The notes: generated by a model not told the origin, from the letters alone. A stretch of 64,000 nucleotides of DNA from JBBSDP01 sp038240605 (GCA_038240605.1 JBBSDP010000016.1:22739-86738), one strand, 5' to 3'. Positions 45,485-54,252 are shown, numbered from the stretch's first letter. A program made the numbers and translations.

Positions 45485-46117
45485 ATGTCCCAATCGAAAT
45501 TGAAAATCGCGGTGCTCGTGAGCGGCTCGGGAACAACGCTCCAGAACCTGCTCGACGCGAGCGAGGCGGGCCATTTGGCGGCCGAGGTCACGCTCGTCAT
45601 TGCCTCGCGGCCGGACCTGAAGGGGCTGGAACGGGCGTCCGCGGCGAAGGTGATGAATTTCGTGGTTGACCGCCATGAGTTCGACGATTGCGCCCGCTTC
45701 AGCAAGGAAGTTTTTTCCCTCTGCGACGACGCCGCCGTGGATCTGGTTTGCCTGGCCGGCTGGCTTTGCCTGCTGGAGATTCCGCCGCCCTACCTGGGAC
45801 GGGCGCTGAACATCCATCCGGCGTTGCTTCCATGCTTCGGTGGCCGGGGGATGTATGGCCGGCACGTTCACCAGGCGGTCCTGGACTACGGCTGCAAGGT
45901 CAGCGGCTGCACGGTTCACTTCGTCGACGGGGAGTACGACAAGGGCCCGATCATCCTCCAGCGGACCTGCCAGGTCGCCGAAGACGACACCACCGAGACC
46001 CTCGCCCAGCGTGTCTTCGACGAAGAAAAGATCGCCTACCCCGAAGCAATCCGCCTCTTCCACGAAAAGCGCCTGATGATCGACGGCCGCCGGGTGCGAA
46101 TCCTGCCCGTGGACTAA
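45485..46117 (+). CDS. purN: Phosphoribosylglycinamide formyltransferase
   Basis: This catalyses the third step of purine synthesis, transferring formyl from 10-formyl-tetrahydrofolate to GAR. The 210-residue product starts MSQSKLKIAVLVSGSGTTLQNLL (phosphate-binding loop) and has the catalytic set ALNIHPALLPCFGGRGMYGRHVH (Asn, His) and SGCTVHFVDGEYDKGPII (Asp). The ATG at 45485 gives the normal N-terminus; the upstream part of the frame is unlike the family. It lies 42 bases after ileS and may share its transcript. Confidence 0.93.
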   Translation: MSQSKLKIAVLVSGSGTTLQNLLDASEAGHLAAEVTLVIASRPDLKGLERASAAKVMNFVVDRHEFDDCARFSKEVFSLCDDAAVDLVCLAGWLCLLEIPPPYLGRALNIHPALLPCFGGRGMYGRHVHQAVLDYGCKVSGCTVHFVDGEYDKGPIILQRTCQVAEDDTTETLAQRVFDEEKIAYPEAIRLFHEKRLMIDGRRVRILPVD

Positions 46118-46181
46118 CCGCCGCGCGTTGCCATCGAAATGCAATCGCGAAGCGGTGACGTCGCTGAGGGCAACGCGAAAC

Positions 46182-46211
46182 AATTTCATTCATATCGCCA
46201 CAAATGAAATT
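46182..46211. repeat. Perfect 9-bp inverted repeat, related to the element near 47420
   Basis: AATTTCATT (46182-46190) and AATGAAATT (46203-46211) pair around the loop CATATCGCCACA. The core TTCATxCATATCGCCACA is found again at 47422-47439 on the other side of mazEF. Confidence 0.6.
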
Positions 46212-46312
46212 CAGATGCGGTCAGATGAATTGAGGGGGCGCGGAAATGATTACCGGTAAGCTAATCGCCCGTGTGAAAGTGTGCTTTCCCAAGGCGAACG
46301 CTAAAATTCAGC

Positions 46313-46501
46313 GTGCCGCCGGAACCGTCTGTCACCTTCCCCGCCATCCATCCGGACGTAGGAGACATCAAGATCCATGATGATGGTTCCGAGCTAACCC
46401 TCATTGCCGGGAACTTCACCCACGGCCACTTTTTGAACTTCAATTCCAAGTCGAGCGACGTGGCCGAGGACAAGATGGTGGAAGATATCATCCGCTTCTA
46501 G
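46313..46501 (+). CDS. Possible small protein, 62 aa
   Basis: An open frame from GTG 46313 gives PSVTFPAIHPDVGDIKIHDD...AGNFTHGHFLNFNSKSSDVA... and ends IIRF. The middle (DIKIHDDGSELTLIAGNFTHGHF) looks like real beta structure, whereas the antisense frame (46261-46491) is serine- and lysine-rich and less convincing. There is no ATG and no clear ribosome site, and the frame is closed by a stop at 46274-46276, so it may be the 3' part of a broken gene. I do not recognise a family. Confidence 0.35.
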   Translation: MPPEPSVTFPAIHPDVGDIKIHDDGSELTLIAGNFTHGHFLNFNSKSSDVAEDKMVEDIIRF

Positions 46502-46711
46502 AACGATTATTTTCCGATCAGATCGTCCTCTGGGGTTCGCATCAGACGGCGCGGGGTTGGTATCCGAGAAGTGGCGCGGCGGAAACAATTATTTGTGCGG
46601 TCGACAAGCTCAAACAGGACAAACAGCTACAAGTCTGGTCCGGGCCACTTGAAAAGTAGCTGCGTCGTCGCGTCTGACTTCGTGGCTTAGCGCCTTCGCG
46701 ATTAATGTGAA

Positions 46712-47083
46712 CTATTCCCTAGTGCCGCCCGTGTCGATTGGATCGATAAGGTCGAGCACGTTACTCACGATTTCTTCCAGCAATTTGGTCGAAATGCGCG
46801 CGAGGAATGTGGCGGAGCGTTCCCGGTAATCGAAGCTCTTCAGGTAATCGCATAGTACGAGACTTGGTCGTGGGAGCAGGCCATCGGGCATTCGAATCCA
46901 AAGGGGACCGGGGGTGAGATCGGTGGACGTAGGGACGGCCAGGCAGACGCCGGACCGGCGATTGTACGCAATCGGGCTCAGTACGATTGCCGGTCGCCGC
47001 TTATCTATCTCCCGGCCGGCCGCGGGCTGAAAGTTCATTTCGATCAGATCCCCGCGGTCCGGGAAATACGTGCGCTTGCTCAC
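46712..47083 (-). CDS. mazF: MazF/PemK-type mRNA-interferase toxin
   Basis: The 123-residue product has the MazF fold pattern: RGDLIEMNFQPAAGREIDKRRPAIVLSPIAYN, GVCLAVPTSTDLTPGPLWIRM and LCDYLKSFDYRERSATFLAR. It should cleave RNA at short specific motifs and is held inactive by its antitoxin. Its ATG at 47083 overlaps the antitoxin stop by four bases, the usual coupled order (antitoxin first). Active-site Arg and Thr/Ser candidates (RPAIV, TSTD) are present. Confidence 0.9.
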   Translation of the reverse strand: MSKRTYFPDRGDLIEMNFQPAAGREIDKRRPAIVLSPIAYNRRSGVCLAVPTSTDLTPGPLWIRMPDGLLPRPSLVLCDYLKSFDYRERSATFLARISTKLLEEIVSNVLDLIDPIDTGGTRE

Positions 47084-47334
47084 CAGACCTCCGTGCCCAT
47101 GGGCTGATCGCCTGACTGTTCGCGTGTGCGACGGCGATAGCTCGTCGGCTTGATCTGGGCAGCGATGGCGCTGACCGATCGACGCGCCCGTCGCCCTGGC
47201 TTTCGAAGAACGATTGAAGCAGACTCCTCGCGAACCTCGAGCAGGGTGCCCTCGATCAAACCCATCTCGCGCGCGATCGATTTTGGGATTACCACAGCCA
47301 GGCTGCCACCCAGTTTCTTCACGATAAGCGTCAC
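47080..47334 (-). CDS. mazE: MazE/AbrB-type antitoxin
   Basis: The 84-residue product begins as a swapped-hairpin DNA-binding domain (VKKLGGSLAVVIPKSIAREMGLIEGTLLEVREE) and ends in an arginine-rich, acidic-poor tail (RRARRSVSAIAA...TREQSGDQPMG) that should bind MazF. The start is GTG 47334, with GGGAGG three bases ahead, which is close but strong. The upstream promoter is listed separately. Antitoxins of this kind repress their own promoter. Confidence 0.88.
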   Translation of the reverse strand: MTLIVKKLGGSLAVVIPKSIAREMGLIEGTLLEVREESASIVLRKPGRRARRSVSAIAAQIKPTSYRRRTREQSGDQPMGTEVW

Positions 47335-47344
47335 ATTCCTCCCG

Positions 47345-47383
47345 GTTATACTTTATTATACTTGGTCGCAGCGCGGACGCAAC
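47345..47383 (-). promoter_or_regulatory. Likely mazEF promoter and operator
   Basis: On the minus strand a -10 element TATAAT (47360-47355) follows TTGCGT (47383-47378; -35 candidate, four of six consensus bases) at a 17-base spacing. Another TATAA copy at 47350-47346 makes an AGTATAA direct repeat (AAGTATAATAAAGTATAA) over the start region, a plausible MazE binding site. Confidence 0.6.
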
Positions 47384-47416
47384 CGCGAAGCCGCGCGGTT
47401 GCGAAGGACCACGCGA

Positions 47417-47533
47417 GGAAATTCATGCATATCGCCACAGTTAAAATTGCAGATGCAGACAAATCAATGCCGTGGATCGCAAGGCGTGACCGTCCCCATC
47501 TGTGGCGAAACAAATGGAATTCCATTTCTTCGC
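47417..47533. repeat. Palindromic element with 16-bp perfect core
   Basis: GAAATTCATGCATATCGCCACAG near 47418 and its approximate inverse (CTGTGGCGAAACAAATGGAATT, 47500-47521) frame about 60 bases, and a perfect palindrome AAATGGAATTCCATTT lies at 47512-47527, extending with a bulge to GCGAA...TTCGC. The core TTCATxCATATCGCCACA matches the hairpin at 46182-46211. The element looks like a small non-autonomous repeat; it is not coding. Confidence 0.5.
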
Positions 47534-47573
47534 GTCCGCACTTCGCGATTTCGACCGTCGGGGTTGATTCTGG

Positions 47574-48149
47574 CTAACGTCCAGGCGATCCCAATTCGTT
47601 CCATCGGTGGGGACGGCTGACGTCGAAGGGATCGAAGCTCGGATCGTCAAGGACCCTGGCGAATTCGCCACGGCGGACAGCTTCGAATTCGCAATCATAC
47701 ACCGGGTACATGCCGACGATGTGGACGGATTTGCCCGGGAGGGTCAGCTCCGTTTCCCCAATCATCTCGGCTCGGGGCGGATAGGCGACGTAGCCGGACA
47801 TATCGGAGTCGCCGACGATCGGGCCGTCCAGCTCGAACAATTCGCCCTTGGAAAAGGGGCTCGAGCCACGGAGATGCTCGGCCAGCTCGGTGACGGCCAG
47901 GCCCCAGCTTTCGTCGGCGGAATTCACACAGACGATCAGCTCTGGGCGCGCGGCATCGGCGTCCGGCGGCGTGGCTTCGGAAAGGCCGTAAGTAACAGTC
48001 GTCGTCACGCCCGGGCGTGGGCGATCGTGATAGATGAAGCAGACGACGGGGGGTAGATCAGGGTTGCTCGAGTCGATCTTTCGCAAACTGTCAGCGGTCC
48101 CGAGGAGCCGGGCCATATGCTCGAAAAAAGCGCGCGGGTCGGTGCTCAT
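47574..48149 (-). CDS. Suppressor-of-fused (SUFU) domain protein
   Basis: The 191-residue product (from ATG 48149, MSTDPRAFFEHMARLLG) has the SUFU-like pattern ARPELIVCVNSADESWGLAVTELAEHL, FELDGPIVGDSDMSGYVAY, KSVHIVGMYPVYDCEFEAVRRG. In bacteria such proteins are often immunity or housekeeping factors of unclear function. The first 60 residues of the upstream frame (to 48329) are not family-like, so I prefer the internal start. It is divergent from the phosphatase gene (49 bases between starts). Confidence 0.75.
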   Translation of the reverse strand: MSTDPRAFFEHMARLLGTADSLRKIDSSNPDLPPVVCFIYHDRPRPGVTTTVTYGLSEATPPDADAARPELIVCVNSADESWGLAVTELAEHLRGSSPFSKGELFELDGPIVGDSDMSGYVAYPPRAEMIGETELTLPGKSVHIVGMYPVYDCEFEAVRRGEFARVLDDPSFDPFDVSRPHRWNELGSPGR

Positions 48150-48198
48150 TGGAATGCCCGGGAGTATACAGTGAGCAGGCTGAAACAAGGACCACCGC

Positions 48199-49155
48199 AT
48201 GTCGAACCTCGAACTTCCCACTATCGCTGCCGCAACCGACGTGATGCAGTGCATGGAAGTCTGGGGCGGCAGCCAGCCGATCGATTCGCGCATTGCGATG
48301 TGGGGACTGGACGCTTGGGTGTACAGCAAGCCGTTCGGCGGGGCGGCGGCGGGGGGCGACGTGTACTACGTTTCCTCCTGTGCCACCGGACGCATCACGC
48401 GGCTCCTCGTCGCGGACGTATCGGGGCACGGCGCTGCCTCGGAGGAGCCGGCACGGGCCCTGCGCGACCTGATGCGACGATACGTGAATTACCTCGACCA
48501 GGGCCGCTTCGTCGAGGAGATGAATCAAAAGTTCACCGCCCTATCGGAATCCGGGTGTTTCGCGACCGCGATCGTGACCACCTTCTTCGCCACCAACGGA
48601 CACCTCTCGATCTGCAACGCCGGCCATCCGCCGCCGTTGGTCTACCGGGCGGCGGCGGGTCGCTGGGACCTGCTAGTCGATCCCGAGGACGATGGCTCCG
48701 TTCACGATCTTCCGTTGGGCATCGAAGAGAGCGTCGGATACCGGCACTACGAGCTAGACCTGCGAGCGGGGGACATGCTCGTCTGTTACACCGACTCGCT
48801 GATCGAGGCGCGCCAGGCCGACGGCGAATTGATCGGCTTGGAGGGGCTGCTGCGTGTCGTCCGAGGACTGGGTGTCACCGCCCCGTCTGAGTTGATTCCG
48901 CGACTGCTCGCCGCCGTCGTGGCAGGTTCTGATGCTTCGGCGTCCGATGACCTCACCATTCTGATCTTCCAGGCAAACGGAAACGGCCGGCGAATTCCCC
49001 TGCGGGTACGCTGGCTGGCGCCGCTCCGCGTTGCGCGAGGCGTAGCACTCGCCCTCTTGCGTGGTCAGAAAATGCCGCGGCCGGAACTGAGCTTGGCGAA
49101 CCTGGGCGGCGCGTTCATTACCCGGCTGGGCCATCGCTGGCGCGGCAAAACTTGA
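48199..49155 (+). CDS. SpoIIE-type PP2C serine/threonine phosphatase
   Basis: The 318-residue protein has the PP2C/SpoIIE catalytic pattern: AAAGGDVYYVSSCATGRITRLLVADVSGHGAAS (the metal-binding aspartates), GCFATAIVTTFFATNGHLSICNAGHPPPLVY, and DMLVCYTDSLIEARQADGE. It probably dephosphorylates an anti-sigma-factor antagonist. There is no attached sensor domain, only a short N-terminal segment and about 60 extra residues at the C-terminus (RRIPLRVRWLAPLRV...). No STAS or HATPase partner is nearby. Confidence 0.88.
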   Translation: MSNLELPTIAAATDVMQCMEVWGGSQPIDSRIAMWGLDAWVYSKPFGGAAAGGDVYYVSSCATGRITRLLVADVSGHGAASEEPARALRDLMRRYVNYLDQGRFVEEMNQKFTALSESGCFATAIVTTFFATNGHLSICNAGHPPPLVYRAAAGRWDLLVDPEDDGSVHDLPLGIEESVGYRHYELDLRAGDMLVCYTDSLIEARQADGELIGLEGLLRVVRGLGVTAPSELIPRLLAAVVAGSDASASDDLTILIFQANGNGRRIPLRVRWLAPLRVARGVALALLRGQKMPRPELSLANLGGAFITRLGHRWRGKT

Positions 49156-49157
49156 GA

Positions 49158-49943
49158 TCACGAGACGGTTTGAGCGGTGGTGCGGCGCTTTCCACGACGT
49201 AGCAGCAGGTTCAGCCCCGTGGCGAGCAGGCCCATGCTCGCTGGCTCCGGAACGCACGAGGTACCCACCGACCAACTCACGTTGCAATGCCCGAATCTAT
49301 CCAGCATGCGCATCGACGAATCGAAGTAGACGTACGGATGACCGAATCGGGCGGCGGCCGGCTGGAAATCCGCCGCTGGAACGTCCACGACGAACGACTG
49401 CCGGCTGACGCAGTGCTCCGCGTCCCCGTGGAGGTGGAGGACGGGATGATCCGGTCCGAGATCAAATACAAGTTTGCTGTGGCCGCCGCCGAGCTGGCAG
49501 GCGGTGAGGTTCGGGCCGTCTCCCAAATCCAGGTGCAAGGAGTCGAGGTTGATCGCCGTCGGCTTTGGCGCGAATTCCTCGATGTGGAGGATGAACTGCC
49601 GGTAGAAGATGTTGCCGACCTTGACCAGCGGCACTTCTTCCAGCCGGAGGGGGGCGGCGTCGGTCGTGTCCCAAAGCGGTTTGCCCAGCGTATTCACGCC
49701 GTGGCCCTGGCCGCGGCAATTGGTCTTGAACTCCAGAAATTCGATGGCTGTCTTTGTAGCGCAGGCGTCGTCCCCCGCATTGCGGATCAGAAGTTTGTCG
49801 CTGCAAGCTTCCCGTTTCTCGTGGTCATCTCTCGGTTGGATGAGCGACGCCCCGGCCAGCGCATTTACAAGCCAGGCAATACAGCCAGCAAAAAATGCAA
49901 GACGCAGCTTCACGTGCGGTGTCTCCTGTTTTAACCGCGTCAT
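49158..49943 (-). CDS. PEP-CTERM sorted exported protein
   Basis: The 261-residue protein, from ATG 49943, has a signal peptide (KLRLAFFAGCIAWLVNALAGAS), a cysteine-containing beta-rich body (LIRNAGDDACATKTAIEFLEF, GPNLTACQLGGGHSKLVFD, AEHCVSRQSFVVDVPA), and a C-terminal PEP-CTERM tail (CVPEPASMGLLATGLNLLLRRGKRR). The tail directs it to exosortase/archaeosortase-type processing and is typical of planctomycete and other biofilm-forming bacteria. The body is unfamiliar. It is convergent with the phosphatase gene. Confidence 0.82.
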   Translation of the reverse strand: MTRLKQETPHVKLRLAFFAGCIAWLVNALAGASLIQPRDDHEKREACSDKLLIRNAGDDACATKTAIEFLEFKTNCRGQGHGVNTLGKPLWDTTDAAPLRLEEVPLVKVGNIFYRQFILHIEEFAPKPTAINLDSLHLDLGDGPNLTACQLGGGHSKLVFDLGPDHPVLHLHGDAEHCVSRQSFVVDVPAADFQPAAARFGHPYVYFDSSMRMLDRFGHCNVSWSVGTSCVPEPASMGLLATGLNLLLRRGKRRTTAQTVS

Positions 49944-50109
49944 TACCGCGGCCCCTTGCCGTAGACTTACCTCATGGTTTGAAGGCGGGTCGCCGAAGGG
50001 GGAGCGTTTCCATTGCTCCCCCGACATAAACGGGTGGGTCTACAGGGCGTGTGCGGGGGAGCAGGCGCACGCGCTTTACGGTGCGGGAGCCGGGGTCTAT
50101 TCTGCGTCG

Positions 50110-51108
50110 ATGGGCAAGCGGTTTCTGATCACCGGCGGCGCGGGTTTTATCGGATCACACCTCGCCGAACGTCTGGTCGGCCAAGGCCATTTGGTCGTGC
50201 TGCTGGACGACCTTTCCACCGGTCGGCGGGCAAATATTGAACACCTCCTGGGACGGCCACAGGTCCAGCTCGTCCGCGACTCGGTTGAGAACGAGGCGAC
50301 GGTGGGCGTGCTGATGGCGAGCTGCGACGCGGTCTTTCACCTGGCATCGGCCGTAGGCGTTCAACTGATTCTCGACGAGCCGGTGCGGACGATCCGCACG
50401 ACGATCCACGGCACGGAAGTGGTGCTCGAGGCGGCCAACCGCTTCGCACGGCCGGTGCTGATCACCAGTTCCTCGGAAGTGTACGGAAAGGGCGCCCGTG
50501 TCCCGTTTGGCGAGGAAGACGACGTGGTCATGGGCTCCACGCAGTCGAGCCGGTGGTGCTACGCCTACAGCAAGGGAATCGACGAGTTCCTCGGCCTCGC
50601 CTATCACCGGCAGTTCGGGCTGCCGGTCACCCTCGTGCGTCTGTTCAACACGGTCGGCCCCCGGCAGGTGGGTATGTACGGCATGGTCCTGCCGCGTTTC
50701 GTCGAACGGGCCCTCGAGCATCAGGTGATCCAGGTGTACGGAGACGGCAAGCAGACACGCTGCTTCTGCCACGTTAGCGACGTCGTTGACGCGCTCGTAT
50801 GCCTGATGGAGACGCCGGCGGCAGTGGGTCGAGTCTTCAACCTGGGGAGCGATGAAGAGGTCTCGATCAACGATCTGGCGGCCCGTGTCATCCGCATCGC
50901 CCGATCGCGCTCGACGGTCGAGCACCTGAGCTATGACCAGGCGTATGGACAGTCGTTTGACGATCTGCCGCGGCGCGTCCCCAGGCTGGACAGGATTCGA
51001 TCGGTGATCTCCTTCGCACCGCGGTTGCGACTGGACGAGATCATCACGGCGGTCGTCGACGAACGACGATCGGTTATGGGACGGGGCCAAGCGCCTTCCG
51101 ACCGGTGA
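50110..51108 (+). CDS. NAD-dependent nucleotide-sugar epimerase/dehydratase
   Basis: The 332-residue enzyme is an extended short-chain dehydrogenase: FLITGGAGFIGSHLAERLVG (NAD-binding), VFHLASAVGVQLIL, LITSSSEVYGKGARVPF and CYAYSKGIDEFL (catalytic YxxxK), followed by VRLFNTVGPRQVGMYGMV. The sequence is closer to UDP-glucuronate decarboxylase/GDP-mannose-type dehydratases than to GalE, but the substrate is not certain. The ATG at 50110 is the family start; the upstream frame is a shadow of the PEP-CTERM gene. With UDP-glucose dehydrogenase at 52870 this could make UDP-xylose or a similar sugar. Confidence 0.85.
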   Translation: MGKRFLITGGAGFIGSHLAERLVGQGHLVVLLDDLSTGRRANIEHLLGRPQVQLVRDSVENEATVGVLMASCDAVFHLASAVGVQLILDEPVRTIRTTIHGTEVVLEAANRFARPVLITSSSEVYGKGARVPFGEEDDVVMGSTQSSRWCYAYSKGIDEFLGLAYHRQFGLPVTLVRLFNTVGPRQVGMYGMVLPRFVERALEHQVIQVYGDGKQTRCFCHVSDVVDALVCLMETPAAVGRVFNLGSDEEVSINDLAARVIRIARSRSTVEHLSYDQAYGQSFDDLPRRVPRLDRIRSVISFAPRLRLDEIITAVVDERRSVMGRGQAPSDR

Positions 51109-51307
51109 ACGATCTGCAATGAACTCATCACAAGCGAACTCACGCCGGACGACAACGGTACTATCCGTCGGGTCCCTGGTTTGTTGCGGTGGCCGCATTG
51201 GCTTATATTCCGTCGGTGTGCAATGAGGGTTGCTCCGCAGTAATTCGGTGGAAATTTGAACAGAGACTGATGGTCGGGCGCATCGGCATGGGCGGCGGGA
51301 GCGGGTT

Positions 51308-52657
51308 ATGAGCGGCATGCTACTCGGGCAGATCCCGACCAAAGTCTTCAGCGTCGACGAAGTCCTCTCCAACTATATCTATGTCTTTTACGCTGCGTTC
51401 GGCGTCGCCTTCGTCTTTACCCCGGTGATGCGGGCGGTCGCGCTCTATTACGGCATCATCGATCAGCCTGACCGCGTACGAAAGATGCACAAGGTGCCCG
51501 TCGCCTATCTCGGCGGCGTCGCGGTCTTCCTCGGTTGGCTGACGGGCCTGGCGGTGAGCCAGTACCTCACGCTGCACCGCATCGATCCGGGCTGGCCCAC
51601 CATTCATCCCAAGATGCACTTCAGCATCGTCGTCGGCGCACTGCTGATCGTGACCCTCGGGCTGTGGGACGACATCCTCGGCCTGCGCCCCTGGATGAAG
51701 ATCTCCGGCCAGATTGCCGCAGCGCTCTGCCTCCTGGTGGACGGCGTCGGGGCAACCGCGACGCAGTCGATCATCGTTCCCGTCACTTCGCGGGTGCTGG
51801 GCCTCATGCACATGAGCGTTTCGCCCACGGGCAGCCTGATGACATCGATCGTGGGCATCAGCAGCGCGATCCTGGTCGTCATCATCGTCGTCGGGTGCTG
51901 CAACGCTTCCAACCTGATGGACGGGCTCGATGGGTTGTGCGGCGGTGTGACCGCGGTCATTGCCGCCGGCTTCCTGTTCGTCGCGGTTCACCTGGCGATG
52001 CGCGGCGGGGGTGTCAATACCAACTGGGACGCCCTGCGCGTGATCCTGGGCCTGGCACTGCTCGGGGCAGTGCTCGGATTCATCCCCTACAACTTCAATC
52101 CCGCGTCAATCTTCATGGGGGACACAGGCAGCATGTTCCTCGGCTTCGCCTGCGCCACGATGATCACCCTGATGGCGCAGGAACGGCCCAAGTGGTTCCT
52201 GGCATCGATGGTCATGTTTGCGCTGCCGATCCTTGACACCAGCCTGGCCTTCGCCCGCCGTTGGATCAACGGCCGCCCCGTCTTCAGCCCCGACAAGCAG
52301 CACTTTCACCATCAACTGGTCGCCCGGGGATTTACGGTGAAGCAGACGGTGATGATCAGTTACGGGCTGGCGGTCTTCTTCGGTTTGCTGGGCGTTGCCA
52401 TCGTCTTCATGCGGACGCGGTACACCGTGGCGATTTACCTGGTGATCTTCGGCTCCATTATCGTTGCGGCATATAAGATGGGAATGGTGCACGAGCAGCC
52501 GCTGACGGCCCCGCCCTCCACGCTCGATGACGCCGTCGCCGAATCGTTCACGCCAACGGTGGATGCCGGGACCGTGATGGACATCCGCGAAGCACCGCAC
52601 GAGGTAAGCGAAGTGGATGAGCCCGTCGCCTCGGGCTCCTGGGACAGCAAGTCATAG
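51308..52657 (+). CDS. WecA/TagO-type undecaprenyl-phosphate sugar-1-phosphate transferase
   Basis: The 449-residue protein has about eleven membrane helices and the family signatures IIDQPDRVRKMHKVPVAYLGG, LWDDILGLRPWMKI (the DD motif), GCCNASNLMDGLDGLCGGV and FMGDTGSMFLGFACA. It starts surface polysaccharides by attaching sugar-1-phosphate to undecaprenyl phosphate. A polar C-terminal tail of about 70 residues is added. It stands 200 bases after the epimerase gene and upstream of UDP-glucose dehydrogenase, so these three form a polysaccharide module. Confidence 0.9.
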   Translation: MSGMLLGQIPTKVFSVDEVLSNYIYVFYAAFGVAFVFTPVMRAVALYYGIIDQPDRVRKMHKVPVAYLGGVAVFLGWLTGLAVSQYLTLHRIDPGWPTIHPKMHFSIVVGALLIVTLGLWDDILGLRPWMKISGQIAAALCLLVDGVGATATQSIIVPVTSRVLGLMHMSVSPTGSLMTSIVGISSAILVVIIVVGCCNASNLMDGLDGLCGGVTAVIAAGFLFVAVHLAMRGGGVNTNWDALRVILGLALLGAVLGFIPYNFNPASIFMGDTGSMFLGFACATMITLMAQERPKWFLASMVMFALPILDTSLAFARRWINGRPVFSPDKQHFHHQLVARGFTVKQTVMISYGLAVFFGLLGVAIVFMRTRYTVAIYLVIFGSIIVAAYKMGMVHEQPLTAPPSTLDDAVAESFTPTVDAGTVMDIREAPHEVSEVDEPVASGSWDSKS

Positions 52658-52869
52658 GCAATTCATTGCTGATGGTCCGCCAAGTAGTTGCTGAGCGGAC
52701 TCAGCAGGGACCTTCATAATTTTTACTCACGTTATCGGTCGTTCATTGTCGAATGGGGGCGGGGCGGGTTACGATCCTCCGGCGGCTCCGGCCGTATTTT
52801 TGTTCCAAAGCTCCCCGCCTCTGCCTCCGAAATAGGAATAGGACTCCTGACTCAATTAAAGGTGATTTC

Positions 52870-54222
52870 ATGGACGTGACGGTCATCGGATGTGGTTATG
52901 TGGGCTTGGTTACAGGCACCTGTCTGGCGAGCATCGGTCATACCGTGCGCGGCGTCGAGAAGGACCCCAAGAAGCTCAAGACGCTTCTCGACGGGCACTG
53001 CCCGGTCTTCGAGCCAGGCCTTCTGGAGTTAATGCAGGAGCACTATGCCTCCGGTCAGCTTCAGTTCACTGACAACGTGAAGTCCGCGGTGAAGGATGCT
53101 GAGGTCGTCTACCTGTGCGTCGGCACGCCCCCCAGGCCGGACGGCACCGTCGACATGAGCTACCTCGAGACCGCCGGCAAGGAAGTCTGCGACGCCCTGG
53201 CCGAATACAACAACGATTACCTGGTCACGATCATCGTGAAGTCGACGGTCCCCGCGGGGACCAACCGCAAGCTCTATAACTTCCTCAAGCAGCAGACGCA
53301 TGCCCACGTTCAGGTGGTCAGCAACCCCGAGTTCCTCCGCGAGGGCTCGGCGGTGCAGGATTTCCTGGAGCCGGACCGCATCGTCGTCGGCGGCGAAAGC
53401 CCCGACGCCTTCCGCATGATGCGCCGACTGTACGACCCCATCGTCAAGCGCGAGGAAGCGTTCATGACGATGAACTGGGAATCGGCGGAGCTGACCAAAT
53501 ATGCCGCCAACGCGATGCTCGCGTCGCGCATCTCGTTCATGAACGAGATGACGATCCTCTGCGAACACTACAACGCCGACATCGAAGACATCCGCAAGGG
53601 AATCGGCACCGACTTCCGCATCGGCCCCGCCTTCCTGCGCGCCGGTTGCGGTTACGGCGGGTCCTGCTTCCCGAAGGACGTGGCGGCCCTGGAGCACATC
53701 AGCCGGCAGGCTGGGCACCAGAGCCTCTTCGTTCACGCGATCCAGACGATCAACACAAACCAGAAGAAACGCTTTGCCGAGAAGATCGTGCAGAAGCTGG
53801 GTCGCCCGATCGAAGGCGCGAAGATCGCGATCTGGGGCCTGGCCTTCAAGGCCGACACCGACGACATCCGCGAGTCGGCCGCCCTGGACGTGATTCGCTA
53901 TCTCCTGGACAAGGGCGCGCACGTGACGGCGACTGACCCCAAGGCGATGGAGAACATGAAGCAGATCTTCAAGGACGAGGTCGAGTGGTCGCCCGACCCG
54001 GTACACGCCGCCGTCAGCGCCGACGCCGTGGCGCTGATGACCGACTGGCCGCAATACAGCACGCTGCCGTTCCGCAAGATCGCGGCGACGATGAACCAGC
54101 CAATCATCTTCGACGGCCGCAACTGCCTCCACCGCGACGTGATGCGCGAGACCGGCTTCCAGTACTACCCCATGGGCCGTCCCGCGGTAGAAAATGCCCT
54201 GCGGTTGAAGCACAAAGTCTAA
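52870..54222 (+). CDS. ugd: UDP-glucose/GDP-mannose 6-dehydrogenase
   Basis: The 450-residue enzyme oxidises UDP-glucose to UDP-glucuronate. It has an N-terminal Rossmann fold (TVIGCGYVGLVTGTCLASIGH), SNPEFLREGSAVQDF, the catalytic cysteine in RAGCGYGGSCFPKDV near residue 266, and GLAFKADTDDIRESAALD in the C-terminal domain. I chose ATG 52870 because it gives the standard N-terminus, preceded by AAAGGTG; the frame is open to 52753. A strong terminator (54253-54292) follows and closes the polysaccharide module. Confidence 0.92.
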   Translation: MDVTVIGCGYVGLVTGTCLASIGHTVRGVEKDPKKLKTLLDGHCPVFEPGLLELMQEHYASGQLQFTDNVKSAVKDAEVVYLCVGTPPRPDGTVDMSYLETAGKEVCDALAEYNNDYLVTIIVKSTVPAGTNRKLYNFLKQQTHAHVQVVSNPEFLREGSAVQDFLEPDRIVVGGESPDAFRMMRRLYDPIVKREEAFMTMNWESAELTKYAANAMLASRISFMNEMTILCEHYNADIEDIRKGIGTDFRIGPAFLRAGCGYGGSCFPKDVAALEHISRQAGHQSLFVHAIQTINTNQKKRFAEKIVQKLGRPIEGAKIAIWGLAFKADTDDIRESAALDVIRYLLDKGAHVTATDPKAMENMKQIFKDEVEWSPDPVHAAVSADAVALMTDWPQYSTLPFRKIAATMNQPIIFDGRNCLHRDVMRETGFQYYPMGRPAVENALRLKHKV

Positions 54223-54252
54223 GCATCGGACGGGGTCAGTCAGCGATCAATC

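Larger units (their letters stand above)
46118..46711. other. Long intergenic region between purN and mazF
   Basis: This stretch of about 590 bases contains the hairpin at 46182-46211 and a possible small gene (46313-46501), both described separately. The remainder (46502-46711) shows no convincing frame, and I see no terminator with a T-run after purN. Confidence 0.4.

Noticed and set aside
46261..46491. A minus-strand 76-codon gene opposite the small frame at 46313
   Set aside because: Serine-rich product with little sign of structure; the plus frame is more protein-like, though weak.
53029..54213. A minus-strand frame opposite ugd
   Set aside because: Antisense shadow; ugd motifs are complete.
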